Shown: piece after piece, positions 43,698-55,850 of the stretch
How the letters are laid out: the number at the start of each line of letters is the position of its first letter
How positions within the stretch are numbered: position 1 is the stretch's first letter
Source of the DNA: Siphonodentalium dalli
Lineage: Eukaryota > Mollusca > Scaphopoda > Gadilida > Siphonodentaliidae
Direction: 5' to 3'
NCBI GenBank assembly: GCA_032622095.1
Contig: CP136066.1
Span: 101,517,319-101,581,318 of the forward strand
Length of the DNA stretch: 64,000 nucleotides
The notes under the pieces: model-generated
Told to the model about the DNA's origin: nothing
Databases searched by the model: none
What the model saw: only the letters and a program-made list of their open reading frames with translations
Translations under genes and position numbers: made by a program

Positions 43698-44472
43698 GCT
43701 GCAGTGTTGTTGACACTTCCATATTGCATGTATATATGTATATATAGTGTGACCACAAGCCGTGGTTAGGAGCAGAAATAGTATTTTCCGCTAAAGGCTA
43801 TTCTGACAATGATAGAACATAATCACTGATGTGTTTTGAACAAAACAATCAAGATAAATCCACAAAACATGTTTAAAGCCACTAAATCTGTCATATAATG
43901 GTTTCCAAGTGCAGATTTTCACATTATATTCTGGTGCCCACTAAGTCTGTAATCTCTAAAGAAACACCAGTGTTTAAGTGTAAACCCCAAAGCAAACACG
44001 GGCATTGTGCATCCCTAATCACTCTCCCAACTCATTCACACACCAACAAATTAATTTGGACCATCTCGCATGTGTCGATGGCACCTCCGAATGGCCAGCA
44101 CAACCTCCTCCTAGCCCTGATCAAACAGTCTTATTTGTCCTTGAATTGGTGTTTGCCTTACTAAGATTCCATCCATTGATTCGGCAGTATAATGTGCTAA
44201 GCTGTTGATTGGTGGTTTTTGTGTCCGCTTCCAGGTGCAGATTTTCCCACAAACCGTCAGTTTGTTCTTCAGATTTGTATCATTTGCTTCTAACTGATGG
44301 AACTTTTCCCTTTCGATTGTGGATTTGGTTACATTTTGTAATATAAACCTCTGCCTTTTTGTTGCTGTGACCTTTTGCAGGTCATTGACAGAACAAAATT
44401 GGAAAGTTATATATCTCTAATGTATCTAATTTAATTTGGTGGCAATTCTAAGAACCATGAGACATGATTGAA
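43698..44472. other. Intron 7, nothing recognised
   Basis: Short open frames here overlap each other and lack family resemblance. No repeat termini seen. Confidence 0.5.
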
Positions 44473-44923
44473 CCCTTTCTATACTAAATGGATTCTCCCA
44501 TTCAGTCATGAAAGTATACATTGGAACAGTCTGTTATTCATTTAGAGGGGTGTTCAAGTAATAAAAGCAGATGACCGACTAGAAAAACAGATAATACCCG
44601 ACAAGAAGGAATCATATTCATCGGTGGGAAATAGTCGTTTGTTGAACTTATTTTCTGAATATGTCATATGGGAACTATTGGGAAATGAGTAGAGTAATGC
44701 CCTAAATAATCGACTCCTTAACCACAGCAGAATTATGGGTAACTTTTCAGGATTTAGTCGGAAATATGGCTTGTTGCAATTCATCGGAAAGCTCTCAGGG
44801 ATGAGCTTTCTGATGAATGGCAACAAGCCATATTTCCGACTAAATCCTGAAAAGTTACCCATAATTCTGCTGTGGTTAAGGAGTCGATTATTCAGGGAAT
44901 TACTGTATTTAGTATAGAAAGGG
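44473..44923. mobile_element. T2 MITE with a nested T3 palindrome
   Basis: CCCTTTCTATACTAAATGGA start (left flank TGAA) and TTTAGTATAGAAAGGG end, with TTAA at 44924-44927. Interrupted at 44692-44905 by a TA-flanked T3 element. Confidence 0.8.
44692..44905. mobile_element. T3 palindromic MITE (214 bp) nested in T2
   Basis: GAGTAATGCCCTAAATAATC to GATTATTCAGGGAATTACTG with TA on each side. Both arms are nearly complete. Confidence 0.85.
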
Positions 44924-44927
44924 TTAA

Positions 44928-45075
44928 AGGGACTCGAGGCTTTCACAGTGGGTAAATGTGATTAAATTTTATAAGTCTGTAAGACATTGCCTCCAAGAAG
45001 AACATAGAGAAATTGATAAACTTGGTTCTTATTAGTACATTAATTATTGATAACTCTCCAATAACAAATTTGTTG
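44928..45075 (+). repeat. Dispersed repeat R, second copy
   Basis: AAAGGGACTCGAGGCTTTCA, GGGTAAATGTGA, TATAAGTCTGTAAG and ATTATTGATAACTCTCCAAT, parallel to 32080-32240. It lies directly between a T2 MITE and an S1 array. Confidence 0.55.
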
Positions 45076-45086
45076 AAACAATTTTT

Positions 45087-45720
45087 AGCTCAACTTGATG
45101 AAGTCAAGCTTCAGCCATTGCCATGGGTTGGCATCTGTCCATACATGCATCTGTCAACAATTTCCATTGGCTCACCCCAACAGGCTGCATCCCTCATCCG
45201 ATCATCACCAAACTTCAAATGGATCTTCGGGGTGACCTTTTGATGGGAGCCATAATTTTTTTCCGAAATTTATTACAATACATGGCCACCAGCAGCCATT
45301 TTGGATTTCAAATTTGAATCCATCGGCACACCCTGCAGCCCACATTTATTGGAGAAATGTTTTGAAAATTTACAGGCATGTTTAGGATCACATCTAGATG
45401 GGAGCTATCAAATTTTAGTGATTTTCGATGAAATGCATGGCCGCCAGCAGCCATCTTGAATTTTACTCTTCTGGATGACTAAATCCTTTAGCACACCCTA
45501 CAGACCATATCCCTCATCTAATTGTCACCAAACTTCATACGGATCTTCAGGGTGATCTCTAGATGGGAGCCATTGATGATATCCGAAATTTGTTAAAAGA
45601 CATGGCTGTTAGACTAAATCCTTTGGCACACCCTACAGGCCACATCCCTCATCCAATCATCACCAAACTTCATATGGATCTTCGGGTTGGAGCCATCGAT
45701 TATTTCTGAAATTCCGTGTG
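45087..45720 (+). repeat. S1 element, 5' part (3' end missing)
   Basis: TTTTTAGCTCAACTTGATGA start with a hairpin partner, then about four monomers with CATGGCCACCAGCAGCCAT and ACCAAACTTCATAYGGATCT words. The AAGTTGAGCT and stem-loop 3' terminus is not present before unrelated sequence begins near 45720. Confidence 0.75.
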
Positions 45721-46072
45721 CGTCTTCATATCGGACATCATGTTGTTTGATTTGTTATTTGTGTTGGTTCACCTAAACTTATAAGGGACATGATTTCTGA
45801 TTGGTATGCTAGCACCAGTGACATAAATTGTGTGCAAGACAAAAACATAGCCATGTGCAAAAAGCACATACATGGCTATCGCGAAAAAGGTAAACAAACC
45901 TGTGTCAGCACATAAAAGTTTTTTATCTGTAAATTGTCTTTGTATAGAATTGCGACTCATTAGAGATCCTCTAAATATCGTCTGAATTCTGATTATAAAT
46001 ATATATATAATTATTTTCTGTCAAAATCTGACGGCAACTTTTAAAATTGAATTGTAACACTATACTTATCAC

Positions 46073-46230
46073 TGATTCTACCAAGGCTTAAAAGTATAGA
46101 TTGGAATGGTCTATTATTCATCTGGAGGGGTAAACTCTTTTCAAGGAAAATTAGAAGACAACAGTTATTACAAGTACAGAAGGAGTCCTATTTATTGGAG
46201 TTAAAAATTCAGATAAGTTCAGATAACTTG
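46073..46230. mobile_element. T2 MITE, partial
   Basis: AAAAGTATAGATTGGAATGG, TATTATTCATCTGGAGGGG and CCTATTTATTGGAG are T2 words. Truncated on both sides. Confidence 0.55.
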
Positions 46231-47227
46231 AAGTCCTACACATAGTCCTTGGTTACATCCACTGTATGATGTTCCAGGATTATGTATCAAAATAGCCTTT
46301 CCATGAAGACAGTTTTAGGGATTTTGTGATTCCCTATTATATTTTTCCACTGGAAATTGGCCATACTGTCAATGCCCCAGTGCACACGACATCATTTAGC
46401 AGCGAAGAGGTTAAAGCAATGATCAATGAGATTATATACCATTTGTTGTCAATTATTGTTGTGTCACCATAAATTGCAGTTATTTCTCAATAAACATAAC
46501 AAACCAAACAAATTATTCCATAATTAATTTTGTTCTCTTGCATTTATGATTTATTTTTTTTATTAAAAAGGTCACCATGATAGAGAAGGCATAATGTGTT
46601 TGCCTTCAGTTAGGTTGGCAGTTTGAAAGTGTTTTATTCAAAGTCTCTGACCAATTAATTTTCCACACAAATATGCAGTAAATAAACAACAATAGAAACT
46701 CAAACATTTTGTTGAGAAACCAGCACAAATTTGACTTTAATGTTGTTTATTTTTGAAGTGTGATCAATAAGGTATTAAGCCAATTAACTACTGACCACAT
46801 ATCATTAGTGAGTGGCTGACATGCCCCAGGTTAATCCACTTCGAGTGGTCTCACTTCCTGCATGGCCCTAAATGAACAGGAAATATTCTCTCTCAATTCG
46901 GAACCACTTAATCATTTCTGATGGACAATTGAAATGGACAATTACAAATTCACTGTTGTTTGTTAATGACACAGCTGTGGTTAACTGGCTCGTATTAAAA
47001 CCCATGGCGGTTTGAAGTCTGAATTAAGAAATTATTTTCAATTTTTGTTACATCCCAGTCTGTTCCAGGGATGAAAATAGGTCGATGAACATTTTAAATA
47101 CTTTTGTATGGACTTTATATGCTTCAGAAAGACTTTTTGAAGTGATAGATTTTAGAACAAATGCAGGTCCTGACTTTTTTTCAGCATGGAACAGTGAACA
47201 GTGCTCCTTGTTAGATTATTCTTTATC
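46231..47227. other. Intron 7, nothing recognised
   Basis: About 1 kb of unique-looking intron without supported features. Confidence 0.5.
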
Positions 47228-47700
47228 TATTTCATGATGGGAGCTTCCTGAATTTTTGCGAAAACCCTGTGCCAATGCATTCTCTTATATATGCGAGTCG
47301 ACTATATGTCGCCTCACATATATAAGAGAATGCATTGGCCTAAGAAAGTTTATATTATTTTTTGTAATTGTTAAAAAATTGAATTTTTTTTTTTAAAGAT
47401 TGTAAGAAATAATGATAAAAAATGATACAAATTGTTAAATAATGTAAGAACAAATGATAAAAATTGATAAAGAATGTAAGAAAAAATGGTAAAAATGATA
47501 AAATTGTTAAAGATGTAAGAAAAAATGGTAAAAATGATAAAATTGTTAAAGAATATGAGAAAAAATGTTAAAAAATTGTTAGGCCAATGCATTCACTTAT
47601 ATATGCGAGGTGACTTATGGTTGACTCGCATATATAAGAAAATGCATTGGCAGTACAGGGTCTCTAATGTTGCGCCAACACATCTCCTGTCATGAAAGTG
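47228..47700. mobile_element. T1b MITE (about 473 bp) with AT-rich tandem spacer
   Basis: A decayed left terminus TCTATTTCATGATGGGAGCTT, two hairpins, and between them a degenerate tandem of GTAAGAAAAAATGGTAAAAATG. The right end is GTCATGAAAGTG then TTAA (47701-47704). Confidence 0.7.
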
Positions 47701-47922
47701 TTAAATGGCAAAAGTAACGAGTATACTAGACAGAATTGTTTAATATAGGATCTTCATTGCATGTTTTACTTTATCAATGTTATCACTATTGAGTATTGCG
47801 CTCAGTCATCAACGTTAGATTTTTATGAATGTTACTTTCACACCAGCCGGTATTGGAGCAAATTGTGAAGGAATTTTCTCAAAATATTGGAGAAGAAATT
47901 TAACTTATGGCTCTATGAATCC

Positions 47923-48258
47923 TTGACTTTGGCGAGTAGAACGACATATATGTCGTCTATCGGTTGAGGAGTAGAACGACATATATGTCGTTTCAGGAAG
48001 TGTTATTTTATGTAGACATAACTTCAATAAATCATCTGATTTAAAAATGATTTGTATAGGAGTTATTTTGATTAATATAATGTCCCAAATGTATAAGTGC
48101 AATCGATTATGATAACACATGTTAACACAAAATGCACATAAATTAAAACAAATTATTGGACCATTTTGACCCGAACTTGTTAATAATTATTGCTATGACG
48201 TTGACGTTAAATTTACTCATGACGTCATGTATATGACGTTACAGATACTCTCCAAAGG
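47923..48258. mobile_element. T6-like TTAA element with ACGACATATATGTCGT palindromes
   Basis: The left end TTGACTTTGGCGAGTAG is decayed; the right end reads CCCTTTGGAGAGTATCTG in reverse complement, before TTAA (48259-48262). The perfect 16-bp palindrome ACGACATATATGTCGT occurs twice (about 47942-47957 and 47977-47992), and ATGACGTCAT-type sites cluster at the other end. Confidence 0.65.
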
Positions 48259-48424
48259 GTTAAGCTTGACAATTTGCCAAAAGAGAACATCATTCCACCA
48301 CTCACAACCAGTACATTCCTGTCAAATGATGTTTAAGTCAATAAATTAGCTAAATATGGCTTAATTAATAATACTGTCTATACATCATGACCAAGTGTGT
48401 AAAAATCACCACTGAATTGCATGC

Positions 48425-48520
48425 TATAAATTGAAATCGGTGGTTTATGGTAAGACTCGAACCTCTACCTCATAAACCAGACATGTCATTATGACAGCCT
48501 TTCTTTAGAATGTCTTCCCA
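48425..48520 (-). repeat. tRNA-like fragment with good B-box (minus strand)
   Basis: On the minus strand AGGTTCGAGTCT matches the tRNA B-box and sits in a GGTTTATG/CATAAACC stem. No acceptor stem or A-box partner is convincing, so this is a SINE remnant rather than a gene. Confidence 0.35.
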
Positions 48521-48726
48521 AAATGCTGTTACTTCAAGTTCTTTTTTTTTTAATGTCAAGTCAAAAAATATTGAACATCACCATAGAAAATGATAATTGA
48601 AGAAAAATGGCACGCTGTCACAGCCTTAATGTAAGAATAACAAACAAGGGACTGACCATTCAATGTTTGTGTGCTGTTACAATGTGACTGGGCTTAGTTT
48701 GTGCTTGGGCTTTATTATTTAATCCC

Positions 48727-48825
48727 ATATTCAAACAGTCCACAGGTGTTCCTCAGTAGCTATAACAAGGTTCGAGGCTTCAGTCACAATTTCTTATAGC
48801 CTTTGCTATGATATATTTATAAGAT
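48727..48825 (+). repeat. Direct repeat partner of 49388-49485
   Basis: CAGTCCACAGGTGTTCCTCA, GTAGCTATAACAAGG and TATAGCCTTTGCTATGAT recur about 660 bp downstream as AGTCCACAGCTATTCCTCGG, GTAGCTATCACAAGG and TATAGCCTTCACTATGCAT. A T1b element lies between. Confidence 0.6.
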
Positions 48826-49030
48826 AATTATAAAGATGTGGTCTTTCTTTACTGAACTTTTTATTAGAATCCTGTTTTTAAAATAATAATTTTGAGTAAG
48901 TGATGCCCGTCAACAAAATTGTTTGTCATGAGAAATTTATTCAGTTTAATGTTGTTTACACACTGAAACTGTGGGGCAAAATTTTTTTTTAGAACAATGA
49001 AATTTAGTCAGTTTTACAATTGGGCTTTAA

Positions 49031-49380
49031 CCCTTTCATGACTGGAGCTTCCTGAAATTTTGCGAAAACCCTGTGCCAATGCATTCTCTTATATATGCGA
49101 GTCAACCATTGGTCGCCTCGTATATATAAGAGAATGCATTGGCCTAACAAATTTTATATTATTTTTTATAATTGTTAAAGAATGTAGAAAAAAATGAAAA
49201 TAAATTGTTAAAGAATGTAAGAAATAATTTTAAAAATGATAAAAATTGTTAAAGAATGAAAGAAAGATTGCTGTAAAATGATAAAAAATTGTTTGGCCAA
49301 TCCATTCTCTAAAATATGCTAGTCGACCAGGTCGACTCGCATATGTAAGAGATTGCATTGGCACAGGGTCTTTACTGTTG
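49031..49380. mobile_element. T1b MITE, 3'-truncated
   Basis: TTAA (49027-49030), CCCTTTCATGACTGGAGCTT, hairpin, AT-rich spacer of AATTGTTAAAGAATGTAAGA units, second hairpin. It ends in GGCACAGGGTCTTTACTGTTG without the family terminus. Confidence 0.75.
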
Positions 49381-49730
49381 CAATGAGTCAATTTCAAATA
49401 GTCCACAGCTATTCCTCGGTAGCTATCACAAGGAGGTGTTTCAGCAGAGGAGAATTTGTTATAGCCTTCACTATGCATGATATAAATATAGGTATACACA
49501 GAACAACACAAGTGTCTGAATGCCTTTGTTGATACAGCATGTGTGCCAGTGGGGAAGGGTAGAATGTTTGTTTTGTCATGTGTGATGATGCTTTTATTTT
49601 ATAGTTCCGGTTTCATGTTTGAGGCGAACATCATTTATGTTGCGTGAAATCAACGGAATGCATATATATGCCACAAGTGGGTCATACCATGTACGGATTT
49701 GTAAATTTAGCATAGCAGGACATTATAATG

Positions 49731-50105
49731 TGTGAAGCTCTGTGGTCCAGTGGTTAGCTTGTGGGACTTGCCTTCGCTGTCAACACAGAAAGATAATTTC
49801 GCAGCCCACCACTGGTCTAATGTGAGTTTCACATAGCAGTGGCTTGGCCGAATTCAGTTAATGTGTATTTGTCGGATTGTTCATATTTCGCGCCAAGTTG
49901 TGACCCTTGAGCAAGGTACCAGTAGCTCATACTGTGTCTGTTTCGCACCACCTATGTATTGAAAGGGGTACCTGAATATGAGCAGTGAAAGATAGTGTCA
50001 GTATGTTGGCCACATTGTGGCTGTACATACCTCCCCCTGTCTCTGGGGAGCAGTAGATGGTTACTGAGTGTTCAGACTCATCATGGTATTAATGTGATCA
50101 ACTAG
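49731..50105 (+). mobile_element. tRNA-derived SINE
   Basis: GCTCTGTGGTCCAGTGGTTAGC resembles a tRNA 5' part with an A-box (TGGTCCAGTGG). A decayed B-box region follows about 50 nt later, then CCTTGAGCAAGGTACC, a word common in SINE bodies, and a ~180-bp tail. It is too diverged and too long to be a tRNA gene. The 3' end is approximate. Confidence 0.6.
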
Positions 50106-51062
50106 AACCAGGGAAGAATCTTGTTCAAAGTAGTAATTTGTGTAAATATTATATCCAAATAGACGATACATACAGCCATTCTTATATATTAATTAGATGC
50201 AGTGACTCTTGATGGCGAAATCATTTTCGTTAGTTTATCGCTGATAGATGCGTCCCAAATCGAGTAGTAAATATTTACAATTGAGCTTTGTTCAAACAAT
50301 GTTTTCTATGGAGTGGTACGGTCGATTTGCTTCAGATTTTCTGCGATGTTAGTAGAATGTTACATTCCTCAAGTTGGCATAGCGCCCAAATACTAACTTA
50401 TCAGTTTCACACACCCGAACAAACTTGTACGTAATATGTCTTTAATTGTCACACGCATTGGAGTTCTTTTTCATGGAGTAGAATGTGTGTAATAAATAAA
50501 TTGATTATTATTTATTATTAATTCTAGGATCAAGCATGCTATAAATAAAGATATAGTTTGTCTTCAGTGAACTTTTTATATAGATCCAGGGGTTTATTAT
50601 TATATATGTATATATATCTTTATTGCCTCCAGTAATGAAGAGTTAACAAGAGACCTACATGAGCTCAAAACAGTTGGGAGTCAAGATGACACAAAGATAA
50701 AAAGAAATAAAATGAAGAAAAGATTGGCACTGATGTATACATAAACCCGAGCTTACATATGTCAAAAGCACACCATCAGACAACACACACTCCTCCCATC
50801 AACATTTGTATGCATACACGCGAACACACATGTGTGTGCCTATGCCCACAGACAGGCACAACCGTATGCACATACACCTGTACAGTCACACCACCAGACC
50901 ATCACGATCACAGCATTGCAGTTCTCCTACATATCCATGAAGTCATAAACTCAAATCCACCCACAACCGCTTATCAATCCACAGGCTTTCACGCCAACAG
51001 GCTTTATCTGTCACGCGCCTGCTTCACTCACATTAGGATTTGCTAAACACAAGTGTGGACAG
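50106..51062. other. Intron 7, nothing coding
   Basis: Includes a CA-rich stretch (50780-50900, ACACACA and CACATACACC) and otherwise nothing recognised. Confidence 0.5.
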
Positions 51063-51064
51063 TA

Positions 51065-51270
51065 CAGTAATGCCCTAAATAATTGGCTCCTTAATCACAG
51101 CAAATTTTTTTTTCAGGATTTAGTCAGAAATATGGCTTGTTGCCATTCATCGGAAAGCTCTCACAGAGTGCTTTCTGATGAATGGCAACAAGCCATATTT
51201 CAGACTAAATCCTGAAAAATTACCCATAATTCTGCTGTGGTTAAGAAGTTGATTATTTAGGACATTACTG
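51065..51270. mobile_element. T3 palindromic MITE (206 bp) with TA duplication
   Basis: CAGTAATGCCCTAAATAATT to GATTATTTAGGACATTACTG, TA at 51063-51064 and 51271-51272. Confidence 0.85.
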
Positions 51271-51422
51271 TATTTGCTGCATGAGGTGTAGTTATGTCCA
51301 TATTATATTTGAGTAGCTGCCCTTGTTTGTTGAAGGTTATATTTTTGGTTTTGGCTATTTTATGGTCCAACATGTTTCTGAATATTTGGCCATTTACATT
51401 GAATAACTTGCTATCCGGTTTT

Positions 51423-51507
51423 TATGTTTACCCATACCATAGTATGGTAAACATAATGTCGACATCCGGATTGACCACCTGTCGTGTGTCTGTCCGTCCG
51501 TCCGTCC

Positions 51508-51538
<31 letters not shown>

Positions 51539-52130
51539 CGTGGACACTTTACGCATGGTGCGATAACTCAAATATTTTCTATCCGATCGGAACTAAATTT
51601 TGTATATGAGTTTCTCAGACCGAAATACAGATCAAGTTCGAATATGGGTTTGATCCGAGTTTTTTTTACGGAGTTATGGCCCTTTTTCGACTTCGAATTC
51701 ACCCATGCTGTCATAACTCAAACAATTTTTCAGAGCCAAAAATACAGATCGAGTTCGAATATGGGTTTGATCCGAGTTTTATTTACGGAGTTATGGCCCT
51801 CTTTCGACTTAGAATTCATGGATGCTATGATAACTAAAAAAAATATTATCTCATGAGAACCAAATTTGGTATGTGAGTTTCTCTATCTAAAATACAATTC
51901 GAGTTCGAATATGGGTTTGATCAGATTATTTTTAATGGAGTTATGGCCCTTTGATATAGAATTCATCCATGCTTCGATAGCTCAACCAGTTATCGTCTGA
52001 TAGGAACCAAATTTGGTATGTGAGTTTCTCAACAGATCAAGTTTGAATATGGGTTAGATCCTGTTTTTTATACCAGAGTTATGGCCCTTTTTAACTAAGG
52101 ATTGAACAGATTCGATATTTTTATGCTTAT
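51423..52130 (+). repeat. S2 tandem array with 5' palindrome and (TCYG)n run
   Basis: Opens with a near-perfect palindrome (51423-51455, arms TATGTTTACC and GGTAAACATA). A TCCG/TCTG microsatellite (51487-51541) follows, then about four units of ~115-150 bp. Recurring words are CATAACTC, AAATTTGGTATGTGAGTTTC, GAGTTCGAATATGGGTTTGA and GAGTTATGGCCCTTTTT. Related single units occur at 19545-19605 and 52540-52640. Not coding: short open frames reflect repeat periodicity. Confidence 0.8.
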
Positions 52131-53331
52131 CATGTAGAACCATAGCAGCTAACCCCTGTGATATCAGTTAGCACTGAGAGAGAGAATAGATTAACTTGTA
52201 TTATTGGAAATTAGAGTTATTTTTAGCCATCATATTGTCAGGGCACAGTGGAAGGTGTAATTGGACAGAGAACCATCTGTTGTTTATTGTATTTCCATAC
52301 AGCTCTCTGGTTTAGGATATCAATGCAGTGTTCCAGTGACATACCTGTACCTAATTTTATTGAGTTTTAATTGTTAACCCTTGTCATCAATTTTATGCTT
52401 TTGTATATTTTTCATGTAATCATTCTCCTATTATATCTCTTTCACTTGTATGGATTTTTGTGGTTAAAATGAACCCTTAATTCTCAACATTCCTTATACT
52501 TAGCAGAAATACCTTTCATCTGATATATCTCATTTTATTGAGATGTATGTGAATTTCTCAGCCCAAAATACAGATAGATTTCGAATTTGGGTTTGATCCA
52601 TTTTTTTATATTTTAAACAGAGTTATGGCTTATGGATTTTCGTGTCAGAACTGAAAATAGCTGATCACTATCGCCAAGGTATGGGTTAAACATCTGCCGA
52701 TCGTGATCGGCCTCTCGTTATTTGGATCTTTTTCTCCTAAAGTGCTTGAAAAATAGGCCCTGATATATCTCCGCTGTATAATCAATTTGTTCAATTTGAC
52801 GAGACATGTATTGTGCATTTCATTTGTGAAGTTCACTTCAAAATTTGAGTTTAACTTCTTTATAGTTGGCTGATATTTATAAAACCTCTTGTTTTCAATT
52901 CCTGTAGCCAGCTACTTCTGGTATTATAAATTTCGGGATGAAGTGATTCCAAATAGTTTTTTTCCCCACATATTGACTAAGACAGCAGAGCACCAATTTC
53001 AGCTCATTATACATTTCATGCATGTTTTTATTCTATCAAATATATCTCTCTTTAATTACTTTTTAATTTATTTTTAAAATTAAAATTATTGTAAGTAAAG
53101 GCTGTGAACTTCTGCTAAAGAAGTGATACATTGCAGCGTCGCTACATACTCTATATTACTGGGTATGTTCATAAATAAATTGATCAATTTCAATATTAGA
53201 TGGACTGTGATGCTGATTATGATAAATTAAGTGGTGTACCAGGTGTTGGTTACTCATCAGTGTGAACACTGAATTTAAAGCGGGGAGGTGTTTTGAAGTT
53301 TTTGAACTTAGATGCATTGTCCTATTTTCAG
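52131..53331. other. Intron 7 end, one stray S2 unit
   Basis: A single S2-like unit lies at about 52540-52640. The rest, up to the exon 8 acceptor, is unassigned. Confidence 0.5.
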
Positions 53332-53405
53332 GGGAAAAGAAGAAGATTTGGAAAGGCGGTTTGAACTACTTAATCGGGAGTTGCGTGCAATATTAGCATT
53401 AGAAG
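53332..53405 (+). CDS. EHBP1: EHBP1-like exon 8 of window: bMERB second helix
   Basis: CTATTTTCAG precedes 53332 and the donor G|GTAATC follows 53405. Phase 2 in, phase 1 out. It encodes GKEEDLERRFELLNRELRAI then LALE. The DLERRFELLNRELRA block is nearly invariant among EHBP1 proteins (family knowledge) and continues the coiled coil of exon 7 without an indel. Confidence 0.95.
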
Positions 53406-53864
53406 GTAATCACTTTAAGACCTAAAAAAAAACCTTTTTGTTTCTACTAACGGACTGAAAAAAATTAGGGTCTTTAGGCAGGTAAAACCTGTTTTCCTCC
53501 AATATTTTCCAATTATTTCAACAATATAATGCCACCCCCCCCCCCATTTTGAACCACGTCATTATGATCTTGTGTACTATTTGTAAAATATTCTCCATCT
53601 TCATTTTTTTCTATTGTTTTTATCGTTTTGATTTTGTCACTGTGAAAACGTTTATCCACATATAGACAGCTACAAAAACGCTGTCGCTGGATGTCGCCAT
53701 TTTAGAGGGGGAGATATTCATGATCGTCACACTTTACAAGGCAGAAGTATTAGCATGCAGTCCAATGAATCTGCACATAGTGGAATGCAATACAAAAATT
53801 TATTGTCCCGTAACAAATAGCATATAATGTGTAAAATTATATGACAGGCCCACAAAATTATTAA

Positions 53865-54398
53865 CCCTTTCATGACGGGAGCTGCACTGGCGCAACTTTA
53901 AAGACCCTGTGCCAATGCGTTCTCTTATATATGCGAGTCGACCATAGGTCACTTCGCATATATAAGAGAATGCATTGGCCTAACAATTTGTTATCATTTT
54001 TTGTCAATTTTTCTTACATTCTTTAACAATTTATAATTTTTTGTAATTTTTTCTTACATTCTATATCAATTTTTATAATTTTTTCGTATATTCTTTAACA
54101 ATTTTTGTCATTTTTTCTTAGTTTCTTTAACAATTTATAAATTTTTATCATTTTTTCTGACATTCTTTAAAAAAAATTATCATTTTTTATCCTTATTTCT
54201 TACATTCTTTAACAATTTTTTATAATTTTTTTCATTTTGTCTTACATGTTTTAACAATTATAAAAAATAATATAAAATTTGTTAAGCCAATGCATTCTCT
54301 TATATATGTGAGGAGACCTATGGTTGACTCGCATATAAAAGAGAATGCATTGGCACAAGGTTTTCGGAAACATTCAGTAAGCTCCCACCATGGAAGTG
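53865..54398. mobile_element. T1b MITE (534 bp) with TTAA target duplication
   Basis: CCCTTTCATGACGGGAGCTG start and CTCCCACCATGGAAGTG end, with TTAA at 53861-53864 and 54399-54402. The spacer carries about eight degenerate TTTTTCTTACATTCTTTAAC units between the hairpins. Confidence 0.85.
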
Positions 54399-54897
54399 TT
54401 AATGTCCAGCACAAACAAATTTGTGACGGTCATTTTGTCAGGCACTACAATTTGAGTTATAACCAGGCTTATGCAGACAACATATTGCTCCATGTAGAGA
54501 GTCATTATTAATTCAGTTGGTTTGTTTCTTGATTTGTAATTATCTGGAAACAAGTGCTTTGTAATGTTGCACAAGTCACTAGCAACTCTATAATCTATTG
54601 AATGAAATCACAACCGGCCATTAGATGAAATGAGGCATGCACTCTTCTATAGACACAACTGGACATCAAGGGTTGGCAGGTGCTGGTCAGACGGCCTGTG
54701 CTCAGTAAGTTTGACTAATGTTATTCATCTTAATGAATTGTGTCTTCCATACCTTCATGGTTGATTTGTAAGGCCTGAGGTTTCATTTATGATAGTTAAA
54801 AGCACTGGTAATATTGAGTCCAATGCTGCGTCACATGATAAACTTTTCAGGGCTATTTTAGATACAACTATATCACAAGGAAATGCATCAATTTTAT

Positions 54898-55136
54898 CAC
54901 TTTCATGATGGGAGCTGTGCTTGAGCAGCATTAAAGATCCTGTGCCAGTTCACTCTCTTATATATGCGAGTATCCCATAGGGAGCCTCGCATATATAAGA
55001 GAATGCACTGTCTTACAAGGTCAAGGTAAATATTGTTAGGCCAATGAATTCTCTTATATATGCAATGGGCATATATAAGAGAATGCATTGGCACAGGGTT
55101 TTCATAAAATTTCAGAAAGCTTCAGTCATGGAATGG
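54898..55136. mobile_element. T1 MITE (239 bp)
   Basis: The left target reads TTAT (54894-54897) and the right TTAA (55137-55140). Termini are CACTTTCATGATGGGAGCTG and TTCAGTCATGGAATGG. Both hairpins are present. Confidence 0.75.
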
Positions 55137-55401
55137 TTAAAGGCATCACTTCTAACCACTTCATACTTTCTATTATTAACTTTCTTTCTGTTCGCAGATG
55201 GCTCTATATAAGCATTTTAATGTTTGTTGCTTCCTCCCTCTAATTCTTCACATACATATTGACTTTATGTTGCTATTTAAAGTGATGTGAAATAATCCAC
55301 TGGGGTGCACAGTGAATAAATTTGCTTAAAGCTAATAAAGCAGGTTTTTTAGTTAATTTTGTATCAAAATCGCCATCACACAACATCAATCTATAATTTA
55401 A

Positions 55402-55654
55402 CCCTTTAATGACGGGAGCTGCACTTGGGCAGTATTAAAGATCCTGTGTCAGTGCATTCTCTTGTACATGCGAGTCTCCCATAAGGAGCCTCGCATATAT
55501 ATAAGAATTTTTTAACTTACATGGTCAGGTAAATACTGTTAGACCAATGTATTCTCTTATACATGCGAGGCTCCCTATGGGAGACTCGCATATATAAAAG
55601 AATGCTTGGCACAGGGTTTTCGCAAAATTTCAGGAAGCTCCAGTCATGGAAGGG
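55402..55654. mobile_element. T1 MITE (253 bp) with TTAA target duplication
   Basis: CCCTTTAATGACGGGAGCTG start and CTCCAGTCATGGAAGGG end, with TTAA at 55398-55401 and 55655-55658. Two hairpins. Confidence 0.85.
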
Positions 55655-55850
55655 TTAAATAAAATCTAGAGACTCTCGTTTAGCAAAATTATTATCATTT
55701 GTTTATCGGAGATTTGATCAGGATGATTGACTTTGTTTGTTTACTTTTTTGTGTAGTTCAGATGTCGTTTTTATGAAATAGTACATCAATTGTTGTTGAA
55801 TTTTTTGACAATAATAGTTTAATGATACAAATGTCTGTAGAGGTGGAAAA

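Noticed and set aside
49737-49815. A functional tRNA gene
   Set aside because: The A-box is good but the acceptor and T stems do not pair and the sequence continues into a SINE body.
51294-51856. Frames with SVRLSVCLSVCLS and ELWPFFDFEF
   Set aside because: Translations of the TCTG/TCCG run and the S2 units; no start context or homology to support a protein.
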